Of a DNA stretch of 64,000 nt, positions 46,218-54,925 are shown in pieces. The stretch is from Herbiconiux daphne (GTDB taxonomy: Bacteria > Actinomycetota > Actinomycetes > Actinomycetales > Microbacteriaceae). Made by a program: the position numbers and the translations under genes. The notes below the pieces were generated by a model. It ran no database searches. It was not told where the DNA came from and saw nothing but the letters and a program-made list of their open reading frames with translations. Location of the stretch: contig NZ_JANLCJ010000005.1 in NCBI RefSeq assembly GCF_024979295.1, forward strand, positions 124,001 through 188,000, read 5' to 3'. Every line of letters starts with the position of its first letter. The first letter of the stretch is position 1.

Positions 46218-47711
46218 GTGTCAACACTCAGCGATCTGGTATCCGCCCACGGCAGCTCGACCGAAGCCGACGTCGAGTGGCTGCACCTTCTGGTCAGCGA
46301 CTGCCAGCTTCTGGCCGACCTGGCCTTCGCCGACATCGTGCTCTGGGTGCCCACCGTCGACGGAACGTTCGTGGCCGTGGCGCACTCGCGCCCGTCGAGC
46401 TCGGCCACGCTGTTCTATCGCGACTTCGTCGGCCAGACCATCAAACCCGAGTGGCGCAAACAGGTGACCGACGCATTCGAGAGCGCCCAGATCGTCGACA
46501 CCGCCGCCCCCGACTGGTACGAAGAGACCCCCACACGCGTGCGGGCCGTGCCGGTGCTGCGCCGCCTGTCGGTGTCGGAGCAGACCACCACCGATCGTCC
46601 CATCGCCGTGATCACACGGCACACCAACCTGAGTGAGGCGCGCACCCCGAGCCGTCAAGAACTCACGTTCAACGAGTGCGCCAACGACCTCTTCGCCATG
46701 ATCGCGGCGGGAGACTTCCCCGACCTCGGCGCCCCCACCGGTCCGCGTCGCGGCGCACCGCGCGCATCCGACGGTCTGATCAGGCTCGACGTCGACGGCA
46801 TCGTCACCTTCGCCAGCCCGAATGGCCTCTCGGCCTTCAACCGCATGGGGTTCGCCGGCGAGCTGGAGGGTCAGTCGCTGGCCGAGGTCACCACCGGGCT
46901 GCTGAGCGGCCGCCTCATCGTCGACGAGTCGCTGCCGCTGGTCGTCACCGGCCGGGCGCCGTGGCGCACCGACATCGAGGCCAAAGGGGTGACAGTGTCT
47001 TTGCGGGCGATTCCGTTGCGCACGAGGGGACACCGCTTCGGCGCCATCGTGCTGAGCCGCGACGTCACCGAGCTGCGCCACCAGGAGCGCGAGCTCATCA
47101 CGAAAGACGCGACCATCCGCGAGATCCACCACCGGGTCAAGAACAACCTGCAGACCGTCGCGTCGCTGCTGCGCATCCAGGCCCGCCGCACGCACTCCGA
47201 CGAGGCGCGCGAGGCGCTGACGCAGGCCATGCGCCGCGTGGCGGCCATCGCAGTGGTGCATGACACGCTCTCCGAGGGCCTCAACCAGCGGGTCGATTTC
47301 GACACCGTGTTCGACCGGGTGCTGCTGTTGGTCGCCGAGGTCGCCTCGGCGCACAACACGACTGTGCACCCGAAGTCGTCGGGCAGCTTCGGTGTGCTGC
47401 CGAGCGAATACGCGACGCCGCTCGCCCTCGCGCTCACCGAGCTGGTCACGAACGCCGTCGAGCACGGCCTCGCCGGTCAGGAGGGTGAGGTCGAGATCGT
47501 GGCCACCCGTTCCGAGGAGACGCTGACGGTCGAGGTGCGCGACAGCGGCACCGGTCTGCCCGAGGGCAAGGTCGGCTCAGGGCTGGGCACGCAGATCGTG
47601 CGCACGCTCATCCAGGGCGAACTCGGCGGCACGATCGACTGGCACACCATGGTCGGCAGCGGAACGGTCGTGACGATCGAGATCCCGTTCCGCTGGCTCA
47701 AGAAGCCATGA
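46218..47711 (+). CDS. pdtaS: Sensor histidine kinase PdtaS type
   Basis: A 497-residue soluble kinase. It has an N-terminal GAF-like domain (1-150), a PAS domain (175-290), and a HisKA_2 dimerisation domain with the His in REIHHRVKNNLQTVASLLRI. The ATPase domain follows with ALTELVTNAVEHGLAGQEGE and DSGTGLPEGKVGSGLGTQIV. This is the layout of PdtaS, which with PdtaR controls antitermination in mycobacteria. whiB1 is adjacent there too. The GTG 46218 lies 7 nt after TAGGCT, so a leaderless transcript is likely; no binding site precedes it. Confidence 0.9.
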   Translation: MSTLSDLVSAHGSSTEADVEWLHLLVSDCQLLADLAFADIVLWVPTVDGTFVAVAHSRPSSSATLFYRDFVGQTIKPEWRKQVTDAFESAQIVDTAAPDWYEETPTRVRAVPVLRRLSVSEQTTTDRPIAVITRHTNLSEARTPSRQELTFNECANDLFAMIAAGDFPDLGAPTGPRRGAPRASDGLIRLDVDGIVTFASPNGLSAFNRMGFAGELEGQSLAEVTTGLLSGRLIVDESLPLVVTGRAPWRTDIEAKGVTVSLRAIPLRTRGHRFGAIVLSRDVTELRHQERELITKDATIREIHHRVKNNLQTVASLLRIQARRTHSDEAREALTQAMRRVAAIAVVHDTLSEGLNQRVDFDTVFDRVLLLVAEVASAHNTTVHPKSSGSFGVLPSEYATPLALALTELVTNAVEHGLAGQEGEVEIVATRSEETLTVEVRDSGTGLPEGKVGSGLGTQIVRTLIQGELGGTIDWHTMVGSGTVVTIEIPFRWLKKP

Positions 47712-47806
47712 CGAAGGCGGGAGTCGACGATCGTCGACCGTGGGTGACGGCGGGTAAGTCCGTGGGTAAGCGGTTTGCTAGGGGTGTCTCGAGAGTCGGG
47801 GGAGTC

Positions 47807-48055
47807 TCAGGAGGCGCGGCGCGCGCGCGCGGCACGGCGCTTCAGCGCACGACGCTCGTCTTCGCTCAGGCCACCCCACACTCCGGAATCCTGACCGGTC
47901 TCCAGTGCGTACTGGAGGCAGACCTCGGTGACGGAGCATCGGGCGCAGACGGCCTTTGCCTTATCGATCTGATCGACGGCCGGGCCGGTGTTTCCTACGG
48001 GGAAGAAAAGTTCCGGGTCAGCGGTCAGGCAGGCGGCTTTGTCGCGCCAATCCAT
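47807..48055 (-). CDS. whiB1: WhiB-family iron-sulfur regulator, WhiB1 type
   Basis: An 82-residue protein with cluster cysteines C9, C37, C40 and C46, then SGVWGGLSEDERRALKRRAA and a basic tail. The compact length, the MDWRDKAACL start and the position beside pdtaS identify it as WhiB1, an essential nitric-oxide-sensitive regulator that binds the housekeeping sigma factor in mycobacteria. It converges on pdtaS. GGAGCT precedes the ATG. Confidence 0.93.
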   Translation of the reverse strand: MDWRDKAACLTADPELFFPVGNTGPAVDQIDKAKAVCARCSVTEVCLQYALETGQDSGVWGGLSEDERRALKRRAARARRAS

Positions 48056-48160
48056 AGCGGGAGCTCCTTAAATAGCAGGGTGCTTTGGTCGAACGACCTA
48101 AAGGATTCGGGTGAAGGTCAATGGCACGGTGGACGCTGCAACCAGACTTGGGTTGCACCC

Positions 48161-48178
48161 GCTCACGTCACTGTGAGC
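48161..48178. promoter_or_regulatory. Palindrome GCTCAC-N6-GTGAGC upstream of whiB1
   Basis: A perfect 6+6 bp inverted repeat with a 6-nt centre, about 105 nt upstream of the whiB1 start and just before a plus-strand promoter-like pair (TTGACC at 48183-48188, TGGTAT 18 bp further) for the next gene. It looks like a dimeric-regulator site. The half-sites are the reverse of the CRP consensus, so CRP is not assigned. Confidence 0.4.
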
Positions 48179-48245
48179 AACATTGACCTCAAATATGGTC
48201 GCATACTGGTATTTGCAAATCAAGGCTTTTGTATGGAGTGCTGCA

Positions 48246-48695
48246 GTGACTGACGATCTGAACGACCGGCGAACAGCAGCTGAACGCGCGGCAGACCGCC
48301 GGCGCGAGTTGCCGAGGCGCCCGGCGCTGCTCGTTCTGCTCGCCGCGATCGTCGGCGCCGAGGCGCTCGTGATGGCCGGCGTCGTGGTGTGGCTGACCGT
48401 CGAGTTGCTCACCGAGCGCCCGGCCTCTTACGAAACGGCGCTCGCCATTCTGGTGCTGTCGGCCATCGCCGCCGTCTTCCTGGCGTTCGTGGCCGTGCAC
48501 ACGCTCCGCGCGCGCCCCTGGACCCGCGCGGCGACGTTCACCTGGCAGCTGCTGCAGGCCGTCATCGCGATCGGCTGCTTCCAGGGGATCGTCGCCACGC
48601 CGACTATCGGCTGGTACCTGCTGGTGCCCGCGGTGCTGGCGCTCGTGCTGCTGTTCGCGCCCTCGGTGGTGGCGGCGACCCGTCGCGAGGTGTGA
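48246..48695 (+). CDS. Four-helix integral membrane protein
   Basis: A 149-residue protein with an Arg-rich cytoplasmic start (MTDDLNDRRTAAERAADRRR) and four membrane helices at about residues 27-52, 62-84, 94-112 and 116-138. No known family is recognised; similar small membrane proteins are common in Microbacteriaceae. GTG 48246 was chosen, with GGAG upstream; GTG/ATG codons further upstream would add a Lys/Cys-containing stretch that looks untranslated. Confidence 0.65.
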   Translation: MTDDLNDRRTAAERAADRRRELPRRPALLVLLAAIVGAEALVMAGVVVWLTVELLTERPASYETALAILVLSAIAAVFLAFVAVHTLRARPWTRAATFTWQLLQAVIAIGCFQGIVATPTIGWYLLVPAVLALVLLFAPSVVAATRREV

Positions 48696-48739
48696 GTCGC
48701 AAGGTGTGACCGGGGCCGAGCGGATGCCGCCCCTCGCGC

Positions 48740-49222
48740 TCAGGCGTCGATCTTGAGCTTCTTGCGCAACGAGGCCACGTGCCCCGTGGCCTTGACGTTG
48801 TAGAGCGCGAGTGTGACGACGCCCTCTTCGTCGATGACGAAGGTGGAGCGCAGCACCCCGATCACGGTCTTGCCGTAGAGCGACTTCTCGCCCCAGGCGC
48901 CGTAGAGCCCGTGCACGGCGGCATCCGGGTCGGACAGCAGGGTGAAGTTGAGCCCCTGCTCGTCGACGAAGCCGCGGAGCTTCGCGGGCTGATCGCGCGA
49001 GACGCCGAGCACCGTGTAGCCGGCGCTCCTCAGCGAGTTGAGGTTGTCGCGGAAGTCGCACGCCTCGGTGGTGCACCCCGGCGTGCCGGCCTCGGGATAG
49101 AAGTAGAGGATGACGCGCTCACCGCGGTAGTCCGACAGCGATCGTGACTCGCCGTCCTGGTCGAGCAGGGTGAAATCGGGGGCGGTCCGGCCCGCTTCGA
49201 TGCGGTCGCTCGTGTCTGTCAT
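48740..49222 (-). CDS. bcp: Thioredoxin-dependent thiol peroxidase (Bcp/PrxQ)
   Basis: A 160-residue peroxiredoxin that reduces hydroperoxides. The active-site segment is LYFYPEAGTPGCTTEACDFR, with peroxidatic C50 and resolving C55 as in the PrxQ/Bcp group with a four-residue gap. The N-terminus (APDFTLLDQDGESRSLSDYR) and STFVIDEEGVV are typical. Length is normal. It ends 45 nt after the convergent membrane-protein gene. Confidence 0.93.
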   Translation of the reverse strand: MTDTSDRIEAGRTAPDFTLLDQDGESRSLSDYRGERVILYFYPEAGTPGCTTEACDFRDNLNSLRSAGYTVLGVSRDQPAKLRGFVDEQGLNFTLLSDPDAAVHGLYGAWGEKSLYGKTVIGVLRSTFVIDEEGVVTLALYNVKATGHVASLRKKLKIDA

Positions 49223-49316
49223 GGCTCCAGTATTTCGCATCCTCACGGCTCCGCGCCCGTGTTCGCGAGACGCCGACGAGCATGCTAATGTTGACGACTG
49301 GCTCGCCAAGAGCCAT

Positions 49317-49389
49317 GCACCTCTAGCTCAATCGGCAGAGCAACTGACTCTTAATCAGTGGGTTCAGGGTTCAAGTCCCTGGGGGTGCA
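49317..49389 (+). tRNA. tRNA-Lys (anticodon CTT)
   Basis: Seventy-three bases fold into a cloverleaf. Acceptor GCACCTC pairs with GGGGTGC, the D-arm is GCTC...GAGC, the anticodon stem ACTGA/TCAGT encloses CTCTTAA with anticodon CTT, and the T-arm is CAGGG-TTCAAGT-CCCTG. CCA is not encoded. The 3' part is the insertion site of the downstream island. Confidence 0.95.
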
Positions 49390-49391
49390 CC
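49367..49391 (+). other. Left attachment site (tRNA-Lys 3' end)
   Basis: GGGTTCAAGTCCCTGGGGG plus TGCACC, matching 58147-58171 at 24 of 25 positions. It spans the T-arm and acceptor, the usual crossover region for tyrosine integrases. Confidence 0.85.
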
Positions 49392-49398
49392 CATCGGC

Positions 49399-49442
49399 GA
49401 AGGCCCTTGGCCCTGCGTAACTGCTGGGATCGGGGGCCTTTC
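49399..49442 (+). terminator. Terminator after tRNA-Lys
   Basis: GAAGGCCC (49399-49406) pairs with GGGCCTTTC (49434-49442), enclosing a smaller GC-rich loop. It lies on the island side of the junction, so the island supplies the tRNA with a new terminator. Confidence 0.6.
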
Positions 49443-49462
49443 TCAATTACCGGGTCAGAGCG

Positions 49463-49483
49463 TTTGCCCACACTTTGCCCACA
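49463..49483. repeat. Putative integrase arm-type sites, left
   Basis: Two copies of TTTGCCCACA (49463-49472 and 49474-49483) in direct tandem, just after the integrase stop. The same pair occurs near the right end (58023-58043) in the same orientation, as expected for arm-type binding sites of a lambda-like integrase. Confidence 0.6.
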
Positions 49484-49489
49484 AATGAT

Positions 49490-50626
49490 CTACGCGACTG
49501 CCTCGAGGAGCTTCCGCTCCCATTCCGGATCGGCCGCCGCCGACCGGGCCGCCTCGTCGAGCTTGGCGGCCACCGACTCGAGGTCGTCGTCGAAGAGGTC
49601 GGCGTAGGTGTCGAGAGTCATCGAGGCAGACTGGTGGCCGAGCATACGTTGCAGCACCTTAACGTTCGCGCCTGCCCGCACAGCGAGGCTGGCGGCCGTG
49701 TGGCGCAGATCGTGGGGTGTGACCCGGGGGAAGGTCGGATCGATCATCTGAGCGCGGGAGACGGCGCCCTCGAACCAACCCGTGCCGTTCTCTACACGGC
49801 GTAGGTGGGCGCCATGGGGGCCGGGGAAGAGCAGCGTCGCGGTTTCACGCGCGCCGGCCGCCTGGGCGATCTCAGGCTCAATGAACGCGGGATAGGGCAC
49901 CCAGCGGTCTTCGGCGCCCTTGAGAGTCCCGACGTGGACGATTCCGTTGACCGTGACCGCGTTCTCCTCGGCGTGAAGGCGGCGACGCAACTGGTCGACA
50001 TCTCGAATGCGGAGCGCGGTCGCTTCTCCCCATCGGAGGCCTGTCAGGCCGAGGACGCGAACGAGCGTGGGTCGGCTTGAACAGCGGGCCAGGAGTTCGA
50101 GCTGCTGGAAGGTCAGGTACGAGCGACCCGCCTTCTTCTTCGGCTTGCTCGGCCGGTTTTTGACGTTTCGGGCAGGGTTGCGTTTGATTCGTCCATCGTT
50201 GACCGCCATGTCGAGGATGCCGGCGAGGACACCGAGTGCGCGAAGAGTCGTCGCTGCCGAGCGAAGCGCATGAATCTCGGCGACCCACTCCTGCACTTCT
50301 GAGGGTTCGATCGAGCGGATCTCGCGAGACGCCCACCGAGGTGCGACATGGTTCCTCCACGCTCGCGGCAGCGGATCATAGGCGGAAGGCTTCAAAACCT
50401 TCTTCCCGGCGAGCCAACGATCGACCAGCTGTCCGACAGCGACCTTCGACAGCGCCGGGTCGATGTACTCCCCGGTCGCCTTCGCGATCTCGACTGTCGC
50501 CGCGAACAGCTCGGCTTCGCGCTTGGTTTTGAACCCACGTTTATCCGTTTGCGAGTGGTCCGGCTTGCGATACCTCACCCGGTATCGCTTCCCAGCGTTC
50601 GTCTCGTACGGCGTGATCGTTGCCAT
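49490..50626 (-). CDS. Tyrosine-type site-specific integrase
   Basis: A 378-residue integrase. Residues 1-55 are an arm-binding-type domain (RYRVRYRKPDHSQTDKRGFK), 60-150 a SAM-like core-binding domain, and 170-360 the catalytic domain. That domain has Arg in LTGLRWGEATALR, His and Arg in TPHDLRHTAASLA, the second His in MLGHQSASMTLDTYADL and the nucleophile Tyr in the same stretch. ATG 50626 begins the recognisable domain. It reads towards the tRNA attachment site and appears intact. Confidence 0.93.
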   Translation of the reverse strand: MATITPYETNAGKRYRVRYRKPDHSQTDKRGFKTKREAELFAATVEIAKATGEYIDPALSKVAVGQLVDRWLAGKKVLKPSAYDPLPRAWRNHVAPRWASREIRSIEPSEVQEWVAEIHALRSAATTLRALGVLAGILDMAVNDGRIKRNPARNVKNRPSKPKKKAGRSYLTFQQLELLARCSSRPTLVRVLGLTGLRWGEATALRIRDVDQLRRRLHAEENAVTVNGIVHVGTLKGAEDRWVPYPAFIEPEIAQAAGARETATLLFPGPHGAHLRRVENGTGWFEGAVSRAQMIDPTFPRVTPHDLRHTAASLAVRAGANVKVLQRMLGHQSASMTLDTYADLFDDDLESVAAKLDEAARSAAADPEWERKLLEAVA

Positions 50627-50688
50627 ATGTGCTGTCGTCCCTTCCCCTGCTATCGATTCCATTTTCCACCGGCTAGGGGTCCACAGAA

Positions 50689-50731
50689 TGGTCCCCGTAG
50701 GGGGCGAGTCTTTGACCCCCTAAGGGGACCA
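50689..50731. repeat. GGGGACCA inverted-repeat structure upstream of integrase
   Basis: TGGTCCCC-G-TAGGGGG (50689-50704) pairs with CCCCCTA-AGGGGACCA (50716-50731), about 15 bp with one bulge. A further direct copy of AGGGGACCA follows about 25 nt later, paired with CCCCCTT. Position just upstream of the integrase gene suggests an operator or recombination-accessory site rather than a terminator, since no T-run follows on either strand. Confidence 0.5.
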
Positions 50732-50930
50732 AAAACTTGTCAATCAGGGGACCACTCAGTTGCCCCCTTAACAAGAAGAGAACAGGAAGGAGCAGAACAG
50801 GAGCAGTACGCGCGACGCGCGTTAGCGTCAGATTTGAGCACGATATGCGGGCGTCAACACCTCGCTGAGCGGGTATTCCGTTGACTCTTCCCTAGGCGGG
50901 AATGGGTAACGGAAGGGTTTGTCCATCTCA

Positions 50931-51040
50931 TTGCCTGCGCCACCGCCACCCCCGAGCGGTGCTCGCTTTCCAACCTCCCCCAAAATTCGTTGCAGTCTGG
51001 CGGAGGTTGGAAAGTAAAGGGGTGGCGGTGGCGCAGGCAA
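50931..51040. repeat. 110-nt nested inverted repeat (possible structured RNA or DNA)
   Basis: Outer arms of 22 bp match perfectly (TTGCCTGCGCCACCGCCACC at 50931-50950 plus CC; complement 51019-51040). Inside are a 12-bp stem TTTCCAACCTCC/GGAGGTTGGAAA (50967-50978 with 51002-51013) and a mini-hairpin CGAGC-GGT-GCTCG (50953-50965). No reading frame across it looks real. The rest of 50627-51327 holds no gene that I can support. Confidence 0.75.
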
Positions 51041-51327
51041 GAAGAAGGACAGACAAGAAGCGCGAGAATAGAGGGCCGATAGGACAGGGGCGCGTGAGTT
51101 GCCCGATGAACTTGACGAGCAAAAGGCGATCGGGGCGACCAGGGGTAACGCGGCGGGATGGTGATTCGAACGAGCCGCTGAATCCGGTCGATGGCTACGC
51201 GCGGGAGTGTCACAGGCAGCCAGCCTCGTGGTGCAACTACCCGCCTCCTGGCTCGATATCGGGTTCGTGCATCCTCACGCGGCCGAGCTCCTCGAGGAGA
51301 GCGAGATCCCTCTATTCGAGGTTGTCT

Positions 51328-54300
51328 TCAATCTGCGAGAAATCCCTTCTCTGTCGCCGCTTCGACCAGCGGCTTGGCGATAGTGTCGCCGACCGCTCCT
51401 CGTATCGTCTCGACCAATTTCCGCACGCGGTAACTCACCATATGGTCCGGGCCCATCGTGCTCCGGACCCGCTCGGCAAAAAAAGTAACGAGTTCAGGGC
51501 CATAGGCGGCAAGGACGCCGTCCGGAAACTCCCGATTGAAGAACCGCTCGCCGAGACCGATGCTGTGCCCGCCGAGAAGAGTCGCCGCGGCGGGGACAAA
51601 CTCACCGACGACAGGGACAACGTCCGCCCAGCGTGAAAGCTCCTCGGCGGATGCGACTCGAGGCCGTCCGCCGAGGCGGCGTTCCAAGTGCTTGCCGAGC
51701 CACCGGCGCCACACCTCGGCACCATCTACGCCGTCCTCACGCAGGAAGCGGGCCACGGCCTCAGCGAAGCCGGCGGCATGCGAGCCACCTGACGCGAGCA
51801 CCGTGTGATCGAGCAGACGCCTCCGGTCGGCACTCGTAATGCCGGCGTATGACACCACGGATGTAGTGAACCCAAGAAAGATGTGACGCAGATTCTGGTC
51901 TGACAACTCGTCGAGACGGCTGAGCTCGGCGACCAAGCTGTCGAACAGCCCGGCCGCGAGGATCCGGTCATTCCACCTGGCATGGTGCAGGAAGGGGTTC
52001 CAGCCAAAGGCATGCCGCCGCGGGTCGTTGAAGAGCGGCAGCAGGTGTGCTGCCGCGAAGACTGCATCTGCGGCGAAGTGGAAGAACAGCTCTCCGGCAA
52101 TCGCAGGTTGAGTAGCATCTAGCGCATGTTCGCTGCCGTTCAGCAGCGCGACGAGCGCATCCGACTCCTCGTCACTTAGTCCAGCCCACTCCGCACGCGA
52201 GTGCCGCCAGCGACGATCGACCTCACTGTTCCAGTACTGAGCCAAGAACCCCGGCCACGAGTTCATGTACAGCGGCGCGAGCGACAAGGGGGTCGAGTCC
52301 TCCGGGTGCGTGAATCCTGTGCCCTGCTCTCGCCAGAGTGCTCGCGCCAGTTCGCGCATGGACGCGAGCACCGGCGATTCATGTGCGTCGATCTGCTGTC
52401 GAATCTGATCGAGCAGGAAACGCCCGATCGCATGGGCGGAGCCCTTGTCCCGCGGCAGCGTGCTGAGGCGCTGGACAGCCCCGAGTCCCGAATCACCGAG
52501 TTCGGCTTTCCCCCAGCCTTCCGCGATCGCCCGCCATAGGTCGAACTGCTTGTCGTCAGTTTCGTCGCGGTCGAGGATGGCGTCCCAGAGCAGCACGCCT
52601 AGGTTTGGGCGGCGCTCTGCGGCCTGCTGCACGAGCCCGAGCGCATCTCGCCACTGAGGCTGATCGAAGTGGCGTTCGGAGTAGTCGTGGGCCAGCAGGT
52701 CATCGAGTGCAGCGCTCGGGTTCTGAGCGAGCGCCTGAATGAACTCCTCGAAGTCCATCGGCGGTTGACCACCCCAGGTTCCACTCGTCATCCAGCTATC
52801 GAAGTCAGGATGCTCTCGCACCTCGAAGTCGGGGTTCTCAGCTTGAGCCGCGTCGAACGCGAGCTGCGCCTCAGCCCAGTCAGGGTCGGCCTGCGTCAGC
52901 CATGCGAGCAAGTTGTACTTCGCGTACGCGAAGTGGCCGTCACGATCAGGAACCTCTTCGGGGTAGTCGGGTCCAGCGGCGGCGGCGTCCAAGATCCGCT
53001 GTTTTAGCGACGGCGCCGCGGTACCGACCGCGGCGGCTAGCACCTGATAGGTTTCGTGCTTCAGATGGTCTGCATAGAGCCCCGTGCGATCGAGGAGCCA
53101 CGAGAGCTTGTCGTCCGCACTCCGTGCCGGATCGTCGGATACCAGATGCACGGCCAGCCGTTGCATTAGTGCTCGGCCAAGGCTCCACCATCGATCAGGC
53201 AGGCCCGGCCAAACGGGCAGCGCCTTCATCCCGTATTCCCGGAGGCCATCGATGATCGCATCGAGCGGCTCCCGCATTTCGTCCTGGGCGTGCGGCTCGA
53301 TCGCAGATCGGTGATGCGCGAGCGGATCCCAGCCTCGGTCGCCGTGATACGCGCCGAGCAGGTCGTACGCCGCGACGATGGCTTCCTCAAGGACGCCCCC
53401 GAGCGAGCGATCCCCGGGGTCGGATGCCTGTATGACGAGCTGAACATGTTGCGTCAGCGTGTATTCCTCGGAGTTCCAGGTGACCTTCGCATCGGGATAG
53501 TTCGTGCGCTCCTCGGGCTCCTCGCGGAACCAGCGCCGTTCCAGCTTGAGGAAAGGGCGCAGCGCCGTCCGCAGCACAGCCACGCTGCGCACCGTTGATT
53601 CGGGTAAGAACGGCATGAGGAGGTCGGTTTCTAACGGCGCCGACTGTCCATAGATCGAGGTAGCGAGGAGCGCCTGCCACCTTTCTCCGGCAGACGCATC
53701 GTGCTTGCCTAGGTCGTTGGCGAGCCAGGTGGCCGTCCGATAGAGCGAGGGCGTCATCGACTGCCCGAGTCGTTGCATGGTCTGGAGCGCTGCACCGTTC
53801 AGGGTCGTCGACTCGATGAAGATTCTTGCGAACCAGTTGCCTAGGACCGCCGTCGCGTCCGGCACCTCATGGAGCGAGAACAGAGCCTTGAACTCCGGGA
53901 AATCCTCCAGCCATGTCAGCCATTCGAGTTTGTCTTTGTCGGGCAGCGATCCAGTCGCAACCGCGAAGTCGCGGGTGCCGTCCGTAGTCCGGAGACGAGC
54001 ATGGAGGTAGTCGCGGTCGGGCAGTGGCATCGCGGTTCCGCCGCCGATGATCGCCTGTACGCGCGATTGGTGGTCGGTCTGTCCCATCTTCGCGCGGTCC
54101 GCCCACACGGTAAGAGCCGCCACAAGCGCTTGATGATCACGCCTGACGACCGGGTAGGTGATCGGCTGGATCCCTAGGTAGCCCCACTTGCTGTTCGACG
54201 GGTCGTTTGTGAACGCGAACCGTTTGGGGCCAACGGCCTTGCCGCTCGACGGCAGCCCGAGCGCGAGGTATCGCATGATCACGTCGTCGTGGCTGTAGCC

Positions 54301-54891
54301 GATGAACACTACGGTGTATCGATCGAACATGGGGAGGAGGAACCGTGCTGCCCAGGCATCGGTGATGTATGCGTGGCCGAAGTCTCGGTCAGTGAGAATC
54401 ATCTCCTCCTTCCGGCGCTGTACTGAGCCATGCAGGTGGACGAGTCCAGCGAAGTCGCGCCCGAGTGGCAACGCCGGGGCGTACCAGATGTCCGGGACCG
54501 CGATCGATCCGCTGCGCGCAGCAGAAGCAAGGTGATCGTCGTAATTGGTCGTCACAACACGGAATGCCCCTCCGATCCCCGCGAGGTCAACAATCGCATC
54601 ATGGAGTGAATTGAATTTCGACTTCGGATTGGAGATCAGGGTGTGTGCGTGGTGATGCGCGTCAAACCCCTGTGGCAGCGACTCCAGCTGCCCGATGAAG
54701 AAGTCCAGTCCGCCGCGCTTCGAGAATGGGTGCGACGCCAGTCGAGCAAGCTTCCTCGCGAGGCTGTCAAATAGGGGAAGATTCGAAGGCTTACCCAGCG
54801 AAGCCCCTGCGCCGACAAAGAACACGAGCTCGCCGCGCTCGTGGGCATCGAGGATTTCGTCGGGTAGCTCGACGTCGCCAGTGATCCACAT
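51328..54891 (-). CDS. SIR2-domain protein with DUF4020 C-terminus (probable NADase defence effector)
   Basis: An 1187-residue protein. The N-terminal SIR2-like domain (15-270) begins MWITGDVELPDEILDAHERG and has the NAD-binding loop FFVGAGAS (25-31), the active-site Asn in VTTNYDDHL (N116) and the His in LVHLHGS (H154). The remaining 900 residues are alpha-helical and match the DUF4020 type of long SIR2 proteins in phage-defence islands. Known: defence sirtuins of this sort deplete NAD+ when they sense infection. Last gene of the operon, 34 nt after the HEPN gene. ATG 54891 begins the conserved start. Key residues intact. Confidence 0.82.
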   Translation of the reverse strand: MWITGDVELPDEILDAHERGELVFFVGAGASLGKPSNLPLFDSLARKLARLASHPFSKRGGLDFFIGQLESLPQGFDAHHHAHTLISNPKSKFNSLHDAIVDLAGIGGAFRVVTTNYDDHLASAARSGSIAVPDIWYAPALPLGRDFAGLVHLHGSVQRRKEEMILTDRDFGHAYITDAWAARFLLPMFDRYTVVFIGYSHDDVIMRYLALGLPSSGKAVGPKRFAFTNDPSNSKWGYLGIQPITYPVVRRDHQALVAALTVWADRAKMGQTDHQSRVQAIIGGGTAMPLPDRDYLHARLRTTDGTRDFAVATGSLPDKDKLEWLTWLEDFPEFKALFSLHEVPDATAVLGNWFARIFIESTTLNGAALQTMQRLGQSMTPSLYRTATWLANDLGKHDASAGERWQALLATSIYGQSAPLETDLLMPFLPESTVRSVAVLRTALRPFLKLERRWFREEPEERTNYPDAKVTWNSEEYTLTQHVQLVIQASDPGDRSLGGVLEEAIVAAYDLLGAYHGDRGWDPLAHHRSAIEPHAQDEMREPLDAIIDGLREYGMKALPVWPGLPDRWWSLGRALMQRLAVHLVSDDPARSADDKLSWLLDRTGLYADHLKHETYQVLAAAVGTAAPSLKQRILDAAAAGPDYPEEVPDRDGHFAYAKYNLLAWLTQADPDWAEAQLAFDAAQAENPDFEVREHPDFDSWMTSGTWGGQPPMDFEEFIQALAQNPSAALDDLLAHDYSERHFDQPQWRDALGLVQQAAERRPNLGVLLWDAILDRDETDDKQFDLWRAIAEGWGKAELGDSGLGAVQRLSTLPRDKGSAHAIGRFLLDQIRQQIDAHESPVLASMRELARALWREQGTGFTHPEDSTPLSLAPLYMNSWPGFLAQYWNSEVDRRWRHSRAEWAGLSDEESDALVALLNGSEHALDATQPAIAGELFFHFAADAVFAAAHLLPLFNDPRRHAFGWNPFLHHARWNDRILAAGLFDSLVAELSRLDELSDQNLRHIFLGFTTSVVSYAGITSADRRRLLDHTVLASGGSHAAGFAEAVARFLREDGVDGAEVWRRWLGKHLERRLGGRPRVASAEELSRWADVVPVVGEFVPAAATLLGGHSIGLGERFFNREFPDGVLAAYGPELVTFFAERVRSTMGPDHMVSYRVRKLVETIRGAVGDTIAKPLVEAATEKGFLAD

Positions 54892-54925
54892 CAGGCCGCG
54901 CCCTCGGTACGGCCGTTTGGTGTCT

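Noticed and set aside
48161..48178. Canonical CRP site
   Set aside because: CRP sites read TGTGA-N6-TCACA; this has CTCAC-N6-GTGAG, the half-sites reversed.
50854..51213. Possible genes in 50627-51327
   Set aside because: All candidate frames run across the nested inverted repeat and have atypical composition with no recognisable domain.
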